Origin: Nannobrachium achirus
Lineage: Eukaryota > Chordata > Actinopteri > Myctophiformes > Myctophidae
Direction of reading: 5' to 3'
DNA: 64,000 bases
NCBI GenBank assembly: GCA_963921795.1
Contig: OY997660.1
Location: 62,001-126,000 of the forward strand
Shown: positions 6,553-20,043 of the stretch, piece by piece
Numbering within the stretch: the stretch's first letter is position 1
Layout: every line of letters starts with the position of its first letter
The notes under the pieces: model-generated
What the model was told of the DNA's origin: nothing
Database searches by the model: none
What the model saw: the letters and a program-made list of their open reading frames with translations, nothing else
Position numbers and translations under genes: made by a program

Positions 6553-6999
6553 ATGCAAAGTGCTAAATCTAACCACCTCTTTCCATCTGTTACACAAACG
6601 ATGCAAAGTGCTAATTCTAACCACCTCTTTCCATCTGTTACACAGCTATTCAAGAAACGGGTCACTGTTGGGCAGAAGATCCTGTCCACCGAAGACCTCA
6701 AGTACCTGACCAACTGTGACACAAACTTTGTGTCTGATGAGGAGACAGACGAGGACAAGAAGGCCTATAAAGTGAAATCATCGAAGTGGAGGGCAGCCCG
6801 GCTTTCAGGTATAATGGAGGCCTGTCAAAAGGCCCTCGACGACAACCGAAAGAAAGCTATAGAGCCAAAATCCACACGCGCACGAAACAACTATGGAGAA
6901 TTCAGCATTAGAGCCCCCCCTGCTGCACAGAAGAAGGAGATGTACCTTCTCCACAATGAGGAAGCCTCTGGGAGTGCTGATCTCTCTGCAGCGGAGTGA
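6553..6999 (+). CDS. Conserved 148-aa ORF, unit 2
   Basis: Open over the full length. One replacement relative to unit 1: the third base-pair block after PPAAQ reads KKEM instead of EKEM. Product unknown; see the unit 1 entry for the domain description. Confidence 0.4.
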   Translation: MQSAKSNHLFPSVTQTMQSANSNHLFPSVTQLFKKRVTVGQKILSTEDLKYLTNCDTNFVSDEETDEDKKAYKVKSSKWRAARLSGIMEACQKALDDNRKKAIEPKSTRARNNYGEFSIRAPPAAQKKEMYLLHNEEASGSADLSAAE

Positions 7000-8276
7000 A
7001 GAGGCTCTGTAATGCTGCATTCACACTGAGAGAAACCAAGCTAATGGTTTGCTTGGTAATTCAATGTATTCTCTATGCAAACCAGCTTTAAAAAATTCCA
7101 AGCTTTTTTTCCAGCTTGGAAATTTTAAAAGCTGGTTTGCATAGTGAATACATTGCATTACCAAGCAAACCATTAGCTTGGCTTTTCTGTATGTGAATGA
7201 GGCATTAGACTCTGTGCAAAACTGTAATCAGGAACAGGAAACATTTATTCCACCCTTTAGGCCCCATTTACACTGGCCTTAATCAGATCTGTGCCACATC
7301 CAGATTGGAATCCAATCGGTATTAACATCACGTGACCATTAAAACCAATTGGATTCCAATCTGGATGTGGCACAGATCTGGATTTGGCTGCTAGTGTAAA
7401 TGAAAAACCTGGGATTGCAGTTTTGCACAGAGCCAATTAACAGTGTTCTGGTGTGTGGTCTTTTTTGTTCTGCTCGTCTTTTTTCTTTTTTCCACTCTTT
7501 CAACCACCAGTGTTCAAAAGTTTTACCACCTGTACCCTTTTGTTTTACACTGTCCTTAATCAGATCTGTGCCACATCCAGATTGGAATCCAATCGGTATT
7601 AACATCACGTGACCATTAAAACCAATTGGATTCCAATCTGGATGTGGCCCAGATCTGATTCATGCTGGATTTGGCTGCCAGAGTAAATGAAAAACCTGGG
7701 ATTGCAGTTTTGAACACAGCCAATCAACGGTGTTCTGGTGTTTTTTATTTTTATTATTTTATTTTTTGTTCTCCTCGTCCTTTTTCTTTTTTCCACTCTT
7801 TCAACCACCAGTGTTCAAAAGTTTTACCCTTGTTTTTCAGTAATTGAGAAATGTTTCTTTTAAGGAGGTTTTAGCTCCTGTTTGCACTAATGTTGTAGGT
7901 TTGTTCATTTTACTTTTACCATTTTTACACTTGTTTTTCCATAATTGAGGTGCTCTTAGGAGGGTTTTAGCCCCTATTTCATTTTATATTTGAGTGCAGT
8001 TTTGCACAGAGCCAATTAACAGTGTTCTGGTGTGTTTTTTTTTTTTGCTCGTCTTTTTTCCACTCTTTCAACCACCAGTGTTCAACTGTTTTACCACATG
8101 TACCCTTGTTTTTCAGTAATTGAGAAATGTTTCTTTTAAGGAGGTTTTAGCTCCTGGTTTCATATTTGCACTGATGTTGTAGGTTTGTTCATTTTACTTT
8201 TACCATTTGTACACTTGTTTTTCCATAATTGAGGTGCTCTTAGGAGGGTTTTAGCCCCTATTTTATATTTGAAGAG

Positions 8277-8294
8277 CCCCCCCCCCCCCCCCCC
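8277..8294. repeat. Poly-C run, 18 bases, unit 2
   Basis: Longest run among the A-type units. The palindrome with ORF-derived arms follows at 8304-8646. Confidence 0.95.
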
Positions 8295-9485
8295 GCTGCA
8301 GAACGAGGAAGCCTCTGGGAGTGGAGGGCAAGCTGATCTCTCTGCAGCGGAGTGAAGATGCTCTGTGCAAAACTGCAATCCCAAGTTTTTCCTGTTAGTT
8401 AGGTTTCCTGAAAAACCAGCATGAATCAGATCTGTGCCACATCCAGATTGGAATCCTATCGGTATTAACATCACGTGACCATTAAAACCAATCGGATTCC
8501 AATCTGGATGTGGCCCAGATCTGATTCATGCTGGATTTGGCTGGCTGCCAGTGTAAATGAAAAACCTGGGATTGCAGTTTTGCACAGATTATCTTCACTC
8601 CGCTGCAGAGAGATCAGCTTGCCCTCCACTCCCAGAGGCTTCCTCGTGTGAACAGTGTTCTGGTGTGTTTTTTTTTTCTGCTCGTCTTTTTTCCTCCACT
8701 CTTTCAACCACCAGTGTTCAAAAGTTTTACCATGTGTACCCTTTTGTTTTTTAAGATTGTTTTTAAAGGTTTTAGCCCCTCCTGTTTATTTGCACTAAAT
8801 TATAATTAAGTTCATTTTACTTTTACCAGGTGTACCCTTTTGTTTTTCAGTATTTGAGGTGCTCTTAAGTGGTTTTAGCCCCTACTGTTTGATATTTGCA
8901 CTAAAATAAATGGTTGTTTAATTCCATCAAATTATTTATTATATTTTGTCATATCAATACAGTATCCTTGCAATAGAATTACAACTGGTTTTGGACTTAA
9001 ACAGTATATGGTTACAGGCTGTATCAATACAATATCCTGGCTGTAAAATATCCTGACGTAAAACATAACTGGTGTTAGGATTTGAAGTATGGTCACAGGT
9101 CTTATCAATACAGAATCCTGAGCTAAAATTCACATGGTGTTTGGGACTTAATATATGGTTACAGGTCGTATCAATACAGAATCCTGAGCTAAAATACTCC
9201 CGGTGTGTATGTACAGGTTGTATCAGTACAGAATCCTGAGGTAAAATAAATACGCTATGTGTTTGGACTTAATATATGGTTACAGGTCGTATCAGTACAG
9301 AATCCTGAGATAAATACACCCCGTGTTTGGACTTCATATATGGTTATAGGTTGTATCAGTACAGAATCCTGAGCTAAAATACACCCCGTGTTTGGACTTC
9401 ATATATGGTTATAGGTCGTATCAGTACAGAATCCTGAGCTAAAATACACCCCGTGTTTGGGTTAGTGTTTGGGTTAGGGTTAGGG

Positions 9486-10858
9486 TTAGAGAAACCAAGC
9501 TAATGCACTCAAAAGCTTGTCTCCCAGAAAGGTGATTTCTCTCACACCAAACTGATATTTAGCTCTGTTCAGCTTTAGTCCATGCTTTTGGATGTTTTGC
9601 GACACTTTGATAAGTCTCTCATTGTGCTGCATCAGTGTGGATCCCCACACAACTACATCATCCATCACGTAGACCCGTGCTCCTTGTACTCCTTCCAGTA
9701 TGCATGGAGCAAAGCATATTCCAATATATATATATATATATCTCCCCTAACAGTGATGGTTGATGGTGATGATTTCCTTCAACTCTCACCTGTAGTCTGC
9801 ATATTCCTCTTGTGGGAATGGGCTGTCCATGTAGGCCTTGAGTAGAATTGGATTAGGACGAATGTGGGGCTTAACCTTCATGGCTCTGATGTGAGGTTCA
9901 TTTATCATGTCAGCCTTTGCTCCTGTAAAGCAATTGTTGCTCCATGTATGTGCAACGGCTCGGTCCACTTGATCTGTTTCACACTTGACTCTTCAGGCAT
10001 GTTGTCCACATCCTGTGTCACCATGCCCAAAAAGAAGGAATCATACGGGTCACTTTCTTCTACTGTGTGTACACATTCACCTCTGCCTGTGCCTTTTCAC
10101 AGCGGATTCAAGGGTTAGCTCGATCTCCTGCAGTAACCTCTCCCTAAACTTTGAATCTTGTATGCCAAACATAAGCTGGTCACGGATCATGCACAACTCC
10201 AAAGTTACATGTTCTAACTTTTAGCTTTAAGTCCATCAGGAACACATCAAAACCTTCAGCAGGCTGTTGCATTCTCGAGCGAAACATACCGTTCAAAGGT
10301 TTCATTCTTCTTTGGTGAACAGTGTTCATCAAACCTCTTGACAACCTCATCAAACTTGTCTTTGTCCTCTGTGATGGCAAAAACAAATGTGTTGTATACT
10401 TCCATGGCTTGTTGTCCCATGACAGTCAAAAGCAGTGCAATCTTCTGTATTTCAGCCATCAGGTACAGCATGAACCGCTGTTTAAAGGTATGACACTCCA
10501 CAATACCAGCCCAATTCAGTGTCTGGCGGCTTCACACTTTACATTATGACAACTCGTGAACACTCCTGGTACCATGTAATGTTCTTATTTATAAATGAAG
10601 AAACTTGGGTTCTTTCAGTTCAGTTATTTAGAAGACTGGTAGTGGTTCAGTAGCATCACAGTTCAGCAAACAACAGGTCTCTATACAAACTAGGATCTGG
10701 AAATGTTGGGGTGGGGTCCCATATATAGATCAGGTGTCAGAGAGCTATCATTGCCATCTGGTGGACACTAAAAATCTACAGACTAGGGCTATATAAACCC
10801 CATACTGCTTATCTGCTGCTTCAATACTCAGTCAATGGCAGCAAGTTAAGAAATTACA
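9486..10858 (-). mobile_element. Ty3/Gypsy remnant, unit 3
   Basis: LTR 10858-10575, gag core 10501-10256, RT fragment from 9486. No new damage compared with unit 2. Confidence 0.87.
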
Positions 10859-10903
10859 TCCTGTTGTAACCTTGTCTTTTCTTATTTATTTTTTCTTCAA
10901 ACA

Positions 10904-11344
10904 ATGCAAAGTGCTAAATCTAACCACCTCTTTCCATCTGTTACACAAACGATGCAAAGTGCTAATTCTAACCACCTCTTTCCATCTGTTACACAGCTAT
11001 TCAAGAAACGGGTTGGGCAGAAGATCCTGTCCACCGAAGACCTCAAGTACCTGACCAACTGTGACACAAACTTTGTGTCTGATGAGGAGACAGACGAGGA
11101 CAAGAAGGCCTATAAAGTGAAATCATCGAAGTGGAGGGCAGCCCGGCTTTCAGGTATAATGGAGGCCTGTCAAAAGGCCCTCGACGACAACCGAAAGAAA
11201 GCTATAGAGCCAAAATCCACACGCGCACGAAACAACTATGGAGAATTCAGCATTAGAGCCCCCCCTGCTGCACAGGAGAAGGAGATGTACCTTCTCCACA
11301 ATGAGGAAGCCTCTGGGAGTGCTGATCTCTCTGCAGCGGAGTGA
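10904..11344 (+). CDS. Conserved ORF with 2-residue in-frame deletion, unit 3
   Basis: 146 aa. Six bases are missing near 11012, so KKRVTVGQK becomes KKRVGQK. The frame is kept. This is the only indel seen inside the shared part of the ORF among 15 copies. Confidence 0.4.
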   Translation: MQSAKSNHLFPSVTQTMQSANSNHLFPSVTQLFKKRVGQKILSTEDLKYLTNCDTNFVSDEETDEDKKAYKVKSSKWRAARLSGIMEACQKALDDNRKKAIEPKSTRARNNYGEFSIRAPPAAQEKEMYLLHNEEASGSADLSAAE

Positions 11345-12621
11345 AGAGGCTCTGTAATGCTGCATTCACACTGAGAGAAACCAAGCTAATGGTTTGCTTG
11401 GTAATTCAATGTATTCTCTATGCAAACCAGCTTTAAAAAATTCCAAGCTTTTTTTCCAGCTTGGAAATTTTAAAAGCTGGTTTGCATAGTGAATACATTG
11501 CATTACCAAGCAAACCATTAGCTTGGCTTTTCTGTATGTGAATGAGGCATTAGACTCTGTGCAAAACTGTAATCAGGAACAGGAAACATTTATTCCACCC
11601 TTTAGGCCCCATTTACACTGGCCTTAATCAGATCTGTGCCACATCCAGATTGGAATCCAATCGGTATTAACATCACGTGACCATTAAAACCAATTGGATT
11701 CCAATCTGGATGTGGCACAGATCTGGATTTGGCTGCTAGTGTAAATGAAAAACCTGGGATTGCAGTTTTGCACAGAGCCAATTAACAGTGTTCTGGTGTG
11801 TGGTCTTTTTTGTTCTGCTCGTCTTTTTTCTTTTTTCCACTCTTTCAACCACCAGTGTTCAAAAGTTTTACCACCTGTACCCTTTTGTTTTACACTGTCC
11901 TTAATCAGATCTGTGCCACATCCAGATTGGAATCCAATCGGTATTAACATCACGTGACCATTAAAACCAATTGGATTCCAATCTGGATGTGGCCCAGATC
12001 TGATTCATGCTGGATTTGGCTGCCAGAGTAAATGAAAAACCTGGGATTGCAGTTTTGAACACAGCCAATCAACGGTGTTCTGGTGTTTTTTATTTTTATT
12101 ATTTTATTTTTTGTTCTCCTCGTCCTTTTTCTTTTTTCCACTCTTTCAACCACCAGTGTTCAAAAGTTTTACCCTTGTTTTTCAGTAATTGAGAAATGTT
12201 TCTTTTAAGGAGGTTTTAGCTCCTGTTTGCACTAATGTTGTAGGTTTGTTCATTTTACTTTTACCATTTTTACACTTGTTTTTCCATAATTGAGGTGCTC
12301 TTAGGAGGGTTTTAGCCCCTATTTCATTTTATATTTGAGTGCAGTTTTGCACAGAGCCAATTAACAGTGTTCTGGTGTGTTTTTTTTTTTTGCTCGTCTT
12401 TTTTCCACTCTTTCAACCACCAGTGTTCAACTGTTTTACCACATGTACCCTTGTTTTTCAGTAATTGAGAAATGTTTCTTTTAAGGAGGTTTTAGCTCCT
12501 GGTTTCATATTTGCACTGATGTTGTAGGTTTGTTCATTTTACTTTTACCATTTGTACACTTGTTTTTCCATAATTGAGGTGCTCTTAGGAGGGTTTTAGC
12601 CCCTATTTTATATTTGAAGAG

Positions 12622-12638
12622 CCCCCCCCCCCCCCCCC
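12622..12638. repeat. Poly-C run, 17 bases, unit 3
   Basis: Followed by the palindrome at 12648-12990. Confidence 0.95.
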
Positions 12639-13829
12639 GCTGCAGAACGAGGAAGCCTCTGGGAGTGGAGGGCAAGCTGATCTCTCTGCAGCGGAGTGAA
12701 GATGCTCTGTGCAAAACTGCAATCCCAAGTTTTTCCTGTTAGTTAGGTTTCCTGAAAAACCAGCATGAATCAGATCTGTGCCACATCCAGATTGGAATCC
12801 TATCGGTATTAACATCACGTGACCATTAAAACCAATCGGATTCCAATCTGGATGTGGCCCAGATCTGATTCATGCTGGATTTGGCTGGCTGCCAGTGTAA
12901 ATGAAAAACCTGGGATTGCAGTTTTGCACAGATTATCTTCACTCCGCTGCAGAGAGATCAGCTTGCCCTCCACTCCCAGAGGCTTCCTCGTGTGAACAGT
13001 GTTCTGGTGTGTTTTTTTTTTCTGCTCGTCTTTTTTCCTCCACTCTTTCAACCACCAGTGTTCAAAAGTTTTACCATGTGTACCCTTTTGTTTTTTAAGA
13101 TTGTTTTTAAAGGTTTTAGCCCCTCCTGTTTATTTGCACTAAATTATAATTAAGTTCATTTTACTTTTACCAGGTGTACCCTTTTGTTTTTCAGTATTTG
13201 AGGTGCTCTTAAGTGGTTTTAGCCCCTACTGTTTGATATTTGCACTAAAATAAATGGTTGTTTAATTCCATCAAATTATTTATTATATTTTGTCATATCA
13301 ATACAGTATCCTTGCAATAGAATTACAACTGGTTTTGGACTTAAACAGTATATGGTTACAGGCTGTATCAATACAATATCCTGGCTGTAAAATATCCTGA
13401 CGTAAAACATAACTGGTGTTAGGATTTGAAGTATGGTCACAGGTCTTATCAATACAGAATCCTGAGCTAAAATTCACATGGTGTTTGGGACTTAATATAT
13501 GGTTACAGGTCGTATCAATACAGAATCCTGAGCTAAAATACTCCCGGTGTGTATGTACAGGTTGTATCAGTACAGAATCCTGAGGTAAAATAAATACGCT
13601 ATGTGTTTGGACTTAATATATGGTTACAGGTCGTATCAGTACAGAATCCTGAGATAAATACACCCCGTGTTTGGACTTCATATATGGTTATAGGTTGTAT
13701 CAGTACAGAATCCTGAGCTAAAATACACCCCGTGTTTGGACTTCATATATGGTTATAGGTCGTATCAGTACAGAATCCTGAGCTAAAATACACCCCGTGT
13801 TTGGGTTAGTGTTTGGGTTAGGGTTAGGG

Positions 13830-15202
13830 TTAGAGAAACCAAGCTAATGCACTCAAAAGCTTGTCTCCCAGAAAGGTGATTTCTCTCACACCAAACTGAT
13901 ATTTAGCTCTGTTCAGCTTTAGTCCATGCTTTTGGATGTTTTGCGACACTTTGATAAGTCTCTCATTGTGCTGCATCAGTGTGGATCCCCACACAACTAC
14001 ATCATCCATCACGTAGACCCGTGCTCCTTGTACTCCTTCCAGTATGCATGGAGCAAAGCATATTCCAATATATATATATATATATCTCCCCTAACAGTGA
14101 TGGTTGATGGTGATGATTTCCTTCAACTCTCACCTGTAGTCTGCATATTCCTCTTGTGGGAATGGGCTGTCCATGTAGGCCTTGAGTAGAATTGGATTAG
14201 GACGAATGTGGGGCTTAACCTTCATGGCTCTGATGTGAGGTTCATTTATCATGTCAGCCTTTGCTCCTGTAAAGCAATTGTTGCTCCATGTATGTGCAAC
14301 GGCTCGGTCCACTTGATCTGTTTCACACTTGACTCTTCAGGCATGTTGTCCACATCCTGTGTCACCATGCCCAAAAAGAAGGAATCATACGGGTCACTTT
14401 CTTCTACTGTGTGTACACATTCACCTCTGCCTGTGCCTTTTCACAGCGGATTCAAGGGTTAGCTCGATCTCCTGCAGTAACCTCTCCCTAAACTTTGAAT
14501 CTTGTATGCCAAACATAAGCTGGTCACGGATCATGCACAACTCCAAAGTTACATGTTCTAACTTTTAGCTTTAAGTCCATCAGGAACACATCAAAACCTT
14601 CAGCAGGCTGTTGCATTCTCGAGCGAAACATACCGTTCAAAGGTTTCATTCTTCTTTGGTGAACAGTGTTCATCAAACCTCTTGACAACCTCATCAAACT
14701 TGTCTTTGTCCTCTGTGATGGCAAAAACAAATGTGTTGTATACTTCCATGGCTTGTTGTCCCATGACAGTCAAAAGCAGTGCAATCTTCTGTATTTCAGC
14801 CATCAGGTACAGCATGAACCGCTGTTTAAAGGTATGCCACTCCACAATACCAGCCCAATTCAGTGTCTGGCGGCTTCACACTTTACATTATGACAACTCG
14901 TGAACACTCCTGGTACCATGTAATGTTCTTATTTATAAATGAAGAAACTTGGGTTCTTTCAGTTCAGTTATTTAGAAGACTGGTAGTGGTTCAGTAGCAT
15001 CACAGTTCAGCAAACAACAGGTCTCTATACAAACTAGGATCTGGAAATGTTGGGGTGGGGTCCCATATATAGATCAGGTGTCAGAGAGCTATCATTGCCA
15101 TCTGGTGGACACTAAAAATCTACAGACTAGGGCTATATAAACCCCATACTGCTTATCTGCTGCTTCAATACTCAGTCAATGGCAGCAAGTTAAGAAATTA
15201 CA
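13830..15202 (-). mobile_element. Ty3/Gypsy remnant, unit 4
   Basis: LTR 15202-14919, gag core 14845-14600, RT fragment from 13830. Gag reads MEWHTF, unlike units 2-3. Confidence 0.87.
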
Positions 15203-15247
15203 TCCTGTTGTAACCTTGTCTTTTCTTATTTATTTTTTCTTCAAACA

Positions 15248-15694
15248 ATGCAAAGTGCTAAATCTAACCACCTCTTTCCATCTGTTACACAAACGATGCA
15301 AAGTGCTAATTCTAACCACCTCTTTCCATCTGTTACACAGCTATTCAAGAAACGGGTCACTGTTGGGCAGAAGATCCTGTCCACCGAAGACCTCAAGTAC
15401 CTGACCAACTGTGACACAAACTTTGTGTCTGATGAGGAGACAGACGAGGACAAGAAGGCCTATAAAGTGAAATCATCGAAGTGGAGGGCAGCCCGGCTTT
15501 CAGGTATAATGGAGGCCTGTCAAAAGGCCCTCGACGACAACCGAAAGAAAGCTATAGAGCCAAAATCCACACGCGCACGAAACAACTATGGAGAATTCAG
15601 CATTAGAGCCCCCCCTGCTGCACAGGAGAAGGAGATGTACCTTCTCCACAATGAGGAAGCCTCTGGGAGTGCTGATCTCTCTGCAGCGGAGTGA
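15248..15694 (+). CDS. Conserved 148-aa ORF, unit 4
   Basis: Same protein as unit 1. It differs by the synonymous AAA lysine codon in ccaaaatcc, an A-subfamily marker. Confidence 0.4.
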   Translation: MQSAKSNHLFPSVTQTMQSANSNHLFPSVTQLFKKRVTVGQKILSTEDLKYLTNCDTNFVSDEETDEDKKAYKVKSSKWRAARLSGIMEACQKALDDNRKKAIEPKSTRARNNYGEFSIRAPPAAQEKEMYLLHNEEASGSADLSAAE

Positions 15695-16971
15695 AGAGGC
15701 TCTGTAATGCTGCATTCACACTGAGAGAAACCAAGCTAATGGTTTGCTTGGTAATTCAATGTATTCTCTATGCAAACCAGCTTTAAAAAATTCCAAGCTT
15801 TTTTTCCAGCTTGGAAATTTTAAAAGCTGGTTTGCATAGTGAATACATTGCATTACCAAGCAAACCATTAGCTTGGCTTTTCTGTATGTGAATGAGGCAT
15901 TAGACTCTGTGCAAAACTGTAATCAGGAACAGGAAACATTTATTCCACCCTTTAGGCCCCATTTACACTGGCCTTAATCAGATCTGTGCCACATCCAGAT
16001 TGGAATCCAATCGGTATTAACATCACGTGACCATTAAAACCAATTGGATTCCAATCTGGATGTGGCACAGATCTGGATTTGGCTGCTAGTGTAAATGAAA
16101 AACCTGGGATTGCAGTTTTGCACAGAGCCAATTAACAGTGTTCTGGTGTGTGGTCTTTTTTGTTCTGCTCGTCTTTTTTCTTTTTTCCACTCTTTCAACC
16201 ACCAGTGTTCAAAAGTTTTACCACCTGTACCCTTTTGTTTTACACTGTCCTTAATCAGATCTGTGCCACATCCAGATTGGAATCCAATCGGTATTAACAT
16301 CACGTGACCATTAAAACCAATTGGATTCCAATCTGGATGTGGCCCAGATCTGATTCATGCTGGATTTGGCTGCCAGAGTAAATGAAAAACCTGGGATTGC
16401 AGTTTTGAACACAGCCAATCAACGGTGTTCTGGTGTTTTTTATTTTTATTATTTTATTTTTTGTTCTCCTCGTCCTTTTTCTTTTTTCCACTCTTTCAAC
16501 CACCAGTGTTCAAAAGTTTTACCCTTGTTTTTCAGTAATTGAGAAATGTTTCTTTTAAGGAGGTTTTAGCTCCTGTTTGCACTAATGTTGTAGGTTTGTT
16601 CATTTTACTTTTACCATTTTTACACTTGTTTTTCCATAATTGAGGTGCTCTTAGGAGGGTTTTAGCCCCTATTTCATTTTATATTTGAGTGCAGTTTTGC
16701 ACAGAGCCAATTAACAGTGTTCTGGTGTGTTTTTTTTTTTTGCTCGTCTTTTTTCCACTCTTTCAACCACCAGTGTTCAACTGTTTTACCACATGTACCC
16801 TTGTTTTTCAGTAATTGAGAAATGTTTCTTTTAAGGAGGTTTTAGCTCCTGGTTTCATATTTGCACTGATGTTGTAGGTTTGTTCATTTTACTTTTACCA
16901 TTTGTACACTTGTTTTTCCATAATTGAGGTGCTCTTAGGAGGGTTTTAGCCCCTATTTTATATTTGAAGAG

Positions 16972-16987
16972 CCCCCCCCCCCCCCCC
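16972..16987. repeat. Poly-C run, 16 bases, unit 4
   Basis: Followed by the palindrome at 16997-17339. Confidence 0.95.
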
Positions 16988-18178
16988 GCTGCAGAACGAG
17001 GAAGCCTCTGGGAGTGGAGGGCAAGCTGATCTCTCTGCAGCGGAGTGAAGATGCTCTGTGCAAAACTGCAATCCCAAGTTTTTCCTGTTAGTTAGGTTTC
17101 CTGAAAAACCAGCATGAATCAGATCTGTGCCACATCCAGATTGGAATCCTATCGGTATTAACATCACGTGACCATTAAAACCAATCGGATTCCAATCTGG
17201 ATGTGGCCCAGATCTGATTCATGCTGGATTTGGCTGGCTGCCAGTGTAAATGAAAAACCTGGGATTGCAGTTTTGCACAGATTATCTTCACTCCGCTGCA
17301 GAGAGATCAGCTTGCCCTCCACTCCCAGAGGCTTCCTCGTGTGAACAGTGTTCTGGTGTGTTTTTTTTTTCTGCTCGTCTTTTTTCCTCCACTCTTTCAA
17401 CCACCAGTGTTCAAAAGTTTTACCATGTGTACCCTTTTGTTTTTTAAGATTGTTTTTAAAGGTTTTAGCCCCTCCTGTTTATTTGCACTAAATTATAATT
17501 AAGTTCATTTTACTTTTACCAGGTGTACCCTTTTGTTTTTCAGTATTTGAGGTGCTCTTAAGTGGTTTTAGCCCCTACTGTTTGATATTTGCACTAAAAT
17601 AAATGGTTGTTTAATTCCATCAAATTATTTATTATATTTTGTCATATCAATACAGTATCCTTGCAATAGAATTACAACTGGTTTTGGACTTAAACAGTAT
17701 ATGGTTACAGGCTGTATCAATACAATATCCTGGCTGTAAAATATCCTGACGTAAAACATAACTGGTGTTAGGATTTGAAGTATGGTCACAGGTCTTATCA
17801 ATACAGAATCCTGAGCTAAAATACACATGGTGTTTGGGACTTAATATATGGTTAGAGGTCGTATCAATACAGAATCCTGAGCTAAAATACTCCCGGTGTG
17901 TATGTACAGGTTGTATCAGTACAGAATCCTGAGGTAAAATAAATACGCTATGTGTTTGGACTTAATATATGGTTACAGGTCGTATCAGTACAGAATCCTG
18001 AGATAAATACACCCCGTGTTTGGACTTCATATATGGTTATAGGTTGTATCAGTACAGAATCCTGAGCTAAAATACACCCCGTGTTTGGACTTCATATATG
18101 GTTATAGGTCGTATCAGTACAGAATCCTGAGCTAAAATACACCCCGTGTTTGGGTTAGTGTTTGGGTTAGGGTTAGGG

Positions 18179-19551
18179 TTAGAGAAACCAAGCTAATGCA
18201 CTCAAAAGCTTGTCTCCCAGAAAGGTGATTTCTCTCACACCAAACTGATATTTAGCTCTGTTCAGCTTTAGTCCATGCTTTTGGATGTTTTGCGACACTT
18301 TGATAAGTCTCTCATTGTGCTGCATCAGTGTGGATCCCCACACAACTACATCATCCATCACGTAGACCCGTGCTCCTTGTACTCCTTCCAGTATGCATGG
18401 AGCAAAGCATATTCCAATATATATATATATATATCTCCCCTAACAGTGATGGTTGATGGTGATGATTTCCTTCAACTCTCACCTGTATTCTGCATATTCC
18501 TCTTGTGGGAATGGGCTGTCCATGTAGGCCTTGAGTAGAATTGGATTAGGACGAATGTGGGGCTTAACCTTCATGGCTCTGATGTGAGGTTCATTTATCA
18601 TGTCAGCCTTTGCTCCTGTAAAGCAATTGTTGCTCCATGTATGTGCAACGGCTCGGTCCACTTGATCTGTTTCACACTTGACTCTTCAGGCATGTTGTCC
18701 ACATCCTGTGTCACCATGCCCAAAAAGAAGGAATCATACGGGTCACTTTCTTCTACTGTGTGTACACATTCACCTCTGCCTGTGCCTTTTCACAGCGGAT
18801 TCAAGGGTTAGCTCGATCTCCTGCAGTAACCTCTCCCTAAACTTTGAATCTTGTATGCCAAACATAAGCTGGTCACGGATCATGCACAACTCCAAAGTTA
18901 CATGTTCTAGCTTTTAGCTTTAAGTCCATCAGGAACACATCAAAACCTTCAGCAGGCTGTTGCATTCTCGAGCGAAACATACCGTTCAAAGGTTTCATTC
19001 TTCTTTGGTGAACAGTGTTCATCAAACCTCTTGACAACCTCATCAAACTTGTCTTTGTCCTCTGTGATGGCAAAAACAAATGTGTTGTATACTTCCATGG
19101 CTTGTTGTCCCATGACAGTCAAAAGCAGTGCAATCTTCTGTATTTCAGCCATCAGGTACAGCATGAACCGCTGTTTAAAGGTATGCCACTCCACAATACC
19201 AGCCCAATTCAGTGTCTGGCGGCTTCACACTTTACATGATGACAACTCGTGAACACTCCTGGTACCATGTAATGTTCTTATTTATAAATGAAGAAACTTG
19301 GGTTCTTTCAGTTCAGTTATTTAGAAGACTGGTAGTGGTTCAGTAGCATCAAAGTTCAGCAAACAACAGGTCTCTATACAAACTAGGATCTGGAAATGTT
19401 GGGGTGGGGTCCCATATATAGATCAGGTGTCAGAGAGCTATCATTGCCATCTGGTGGACACTAAAAATCTACAGACTAGGGCTATATAAACCCCATACTG
19501 CTTATCTGCTTCTTCAATACTCAGTCAATGGCAGCAAGTTAAGAAATTACA
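18179..19551 (-). mobile_element. Ty3/Gypsy remnant, unit 5
   Basis: LTR 19551-19268, gag core 19194-18949, RT fragment from 18179. B-type changes: AEYR at the protease end, catgatgac just before gag, atcaaagttc in the LTR. Confidence 0.87.
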
Positions 19552-19596
19552 TCCTGTTGTAACCTTGTCTTTTCTTATTTATTTTTTCTTCAAACA

Positions 19597-20043
19597 ATGC
19601 AAAGTGCTAAATCTAACCACCTCTTTCCATCTGTTACACAAACGATGCAAAGTGCTAATTCTAACCACCTCTTTCCATCTGTTACACAGCTATTCAAGAA
19701 ACGGGTCACTGTTGGGCAGAAGATCCTGTCCACCGAAGACCTCAAGTACCTGACCAACTGTGACACAAACTTTGTGTCTGATGAGGAGACAGACGAGGAC
19801 AAGAAGGCCTATAAAGTGAAATCGTCGAAGTGGAGGGCCGCCCGGCTTTCAGGTATAATGGAGGCCTGTCAAAAGGCCCTCGACGACAACCGAAAGAAAG
19901 CTATAGAGCCAAAGTCCACACGCGCACGAAACAACTATGGAGAATTCAGCATTAGAGCCCCCCCTGCTGCACAGGAGAAGGAGATGTACCTTCTCCACAA
20001 TGAGGAAGCCTCTGGGAGTGCTGATCTCTCTGCAGCGGAGTGA
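19597..20043 (+). CDS. Conserved 148-aa ORF, unit 5
   Basis: Same protein as unit 1 although three codons differ silently from the A units (tcg for tca, gcc for gca, aag for aaa). Confidence 0.4.
   Translation: MQSAKSNHLFPSVTQTMQSANSNHLFPSVTQLFKKRVTVGQKILSTEDLKYLTNCDTNFVSDEETDEDKKAYKVKSSKWRAARLSGIMEACQKALDDNRKKAIEPKSTRARNNYGEFSIRAPPAAQEKEMYLLHNEEASGSADLSAAE

Larger units (their letters stand above)
4351..8701. repeat. Macrosatellite unit 2 (subfamily A, 4351 bp)
   Basis: Collinear with unit 1 with only scattered substitutions and a one-base longer poly-C. It shares with unit 3 a private base change in gag (gacactcc near 6141). CTCF-like core at 6402-6413; LTR 6224-6507. Confidence 0.97.
8702..13045. 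repeat. Macrosatellite unit 3 (subfamily A, 4344 bp)
   Basis: Collinear with unit 2. The main difference is a 6-bp in-frame deletion in the plus-strand ORF near 11012, which accounts for most of the shorter length. CTCF-like core at 10753-10764; LTR 10575-10858. Confidence 0.97.
13046..17394. repeat. Macrosatellite unit 4 (subfamily A, 4349 bp)
   Basis: Closest to unit 6: the same length and the same visible markers. Together with unit 5 it forms the first half of a two-unit duplication. CTCF-like core at 15097-15108; LTR 14919-15202. Confidence 0.97.
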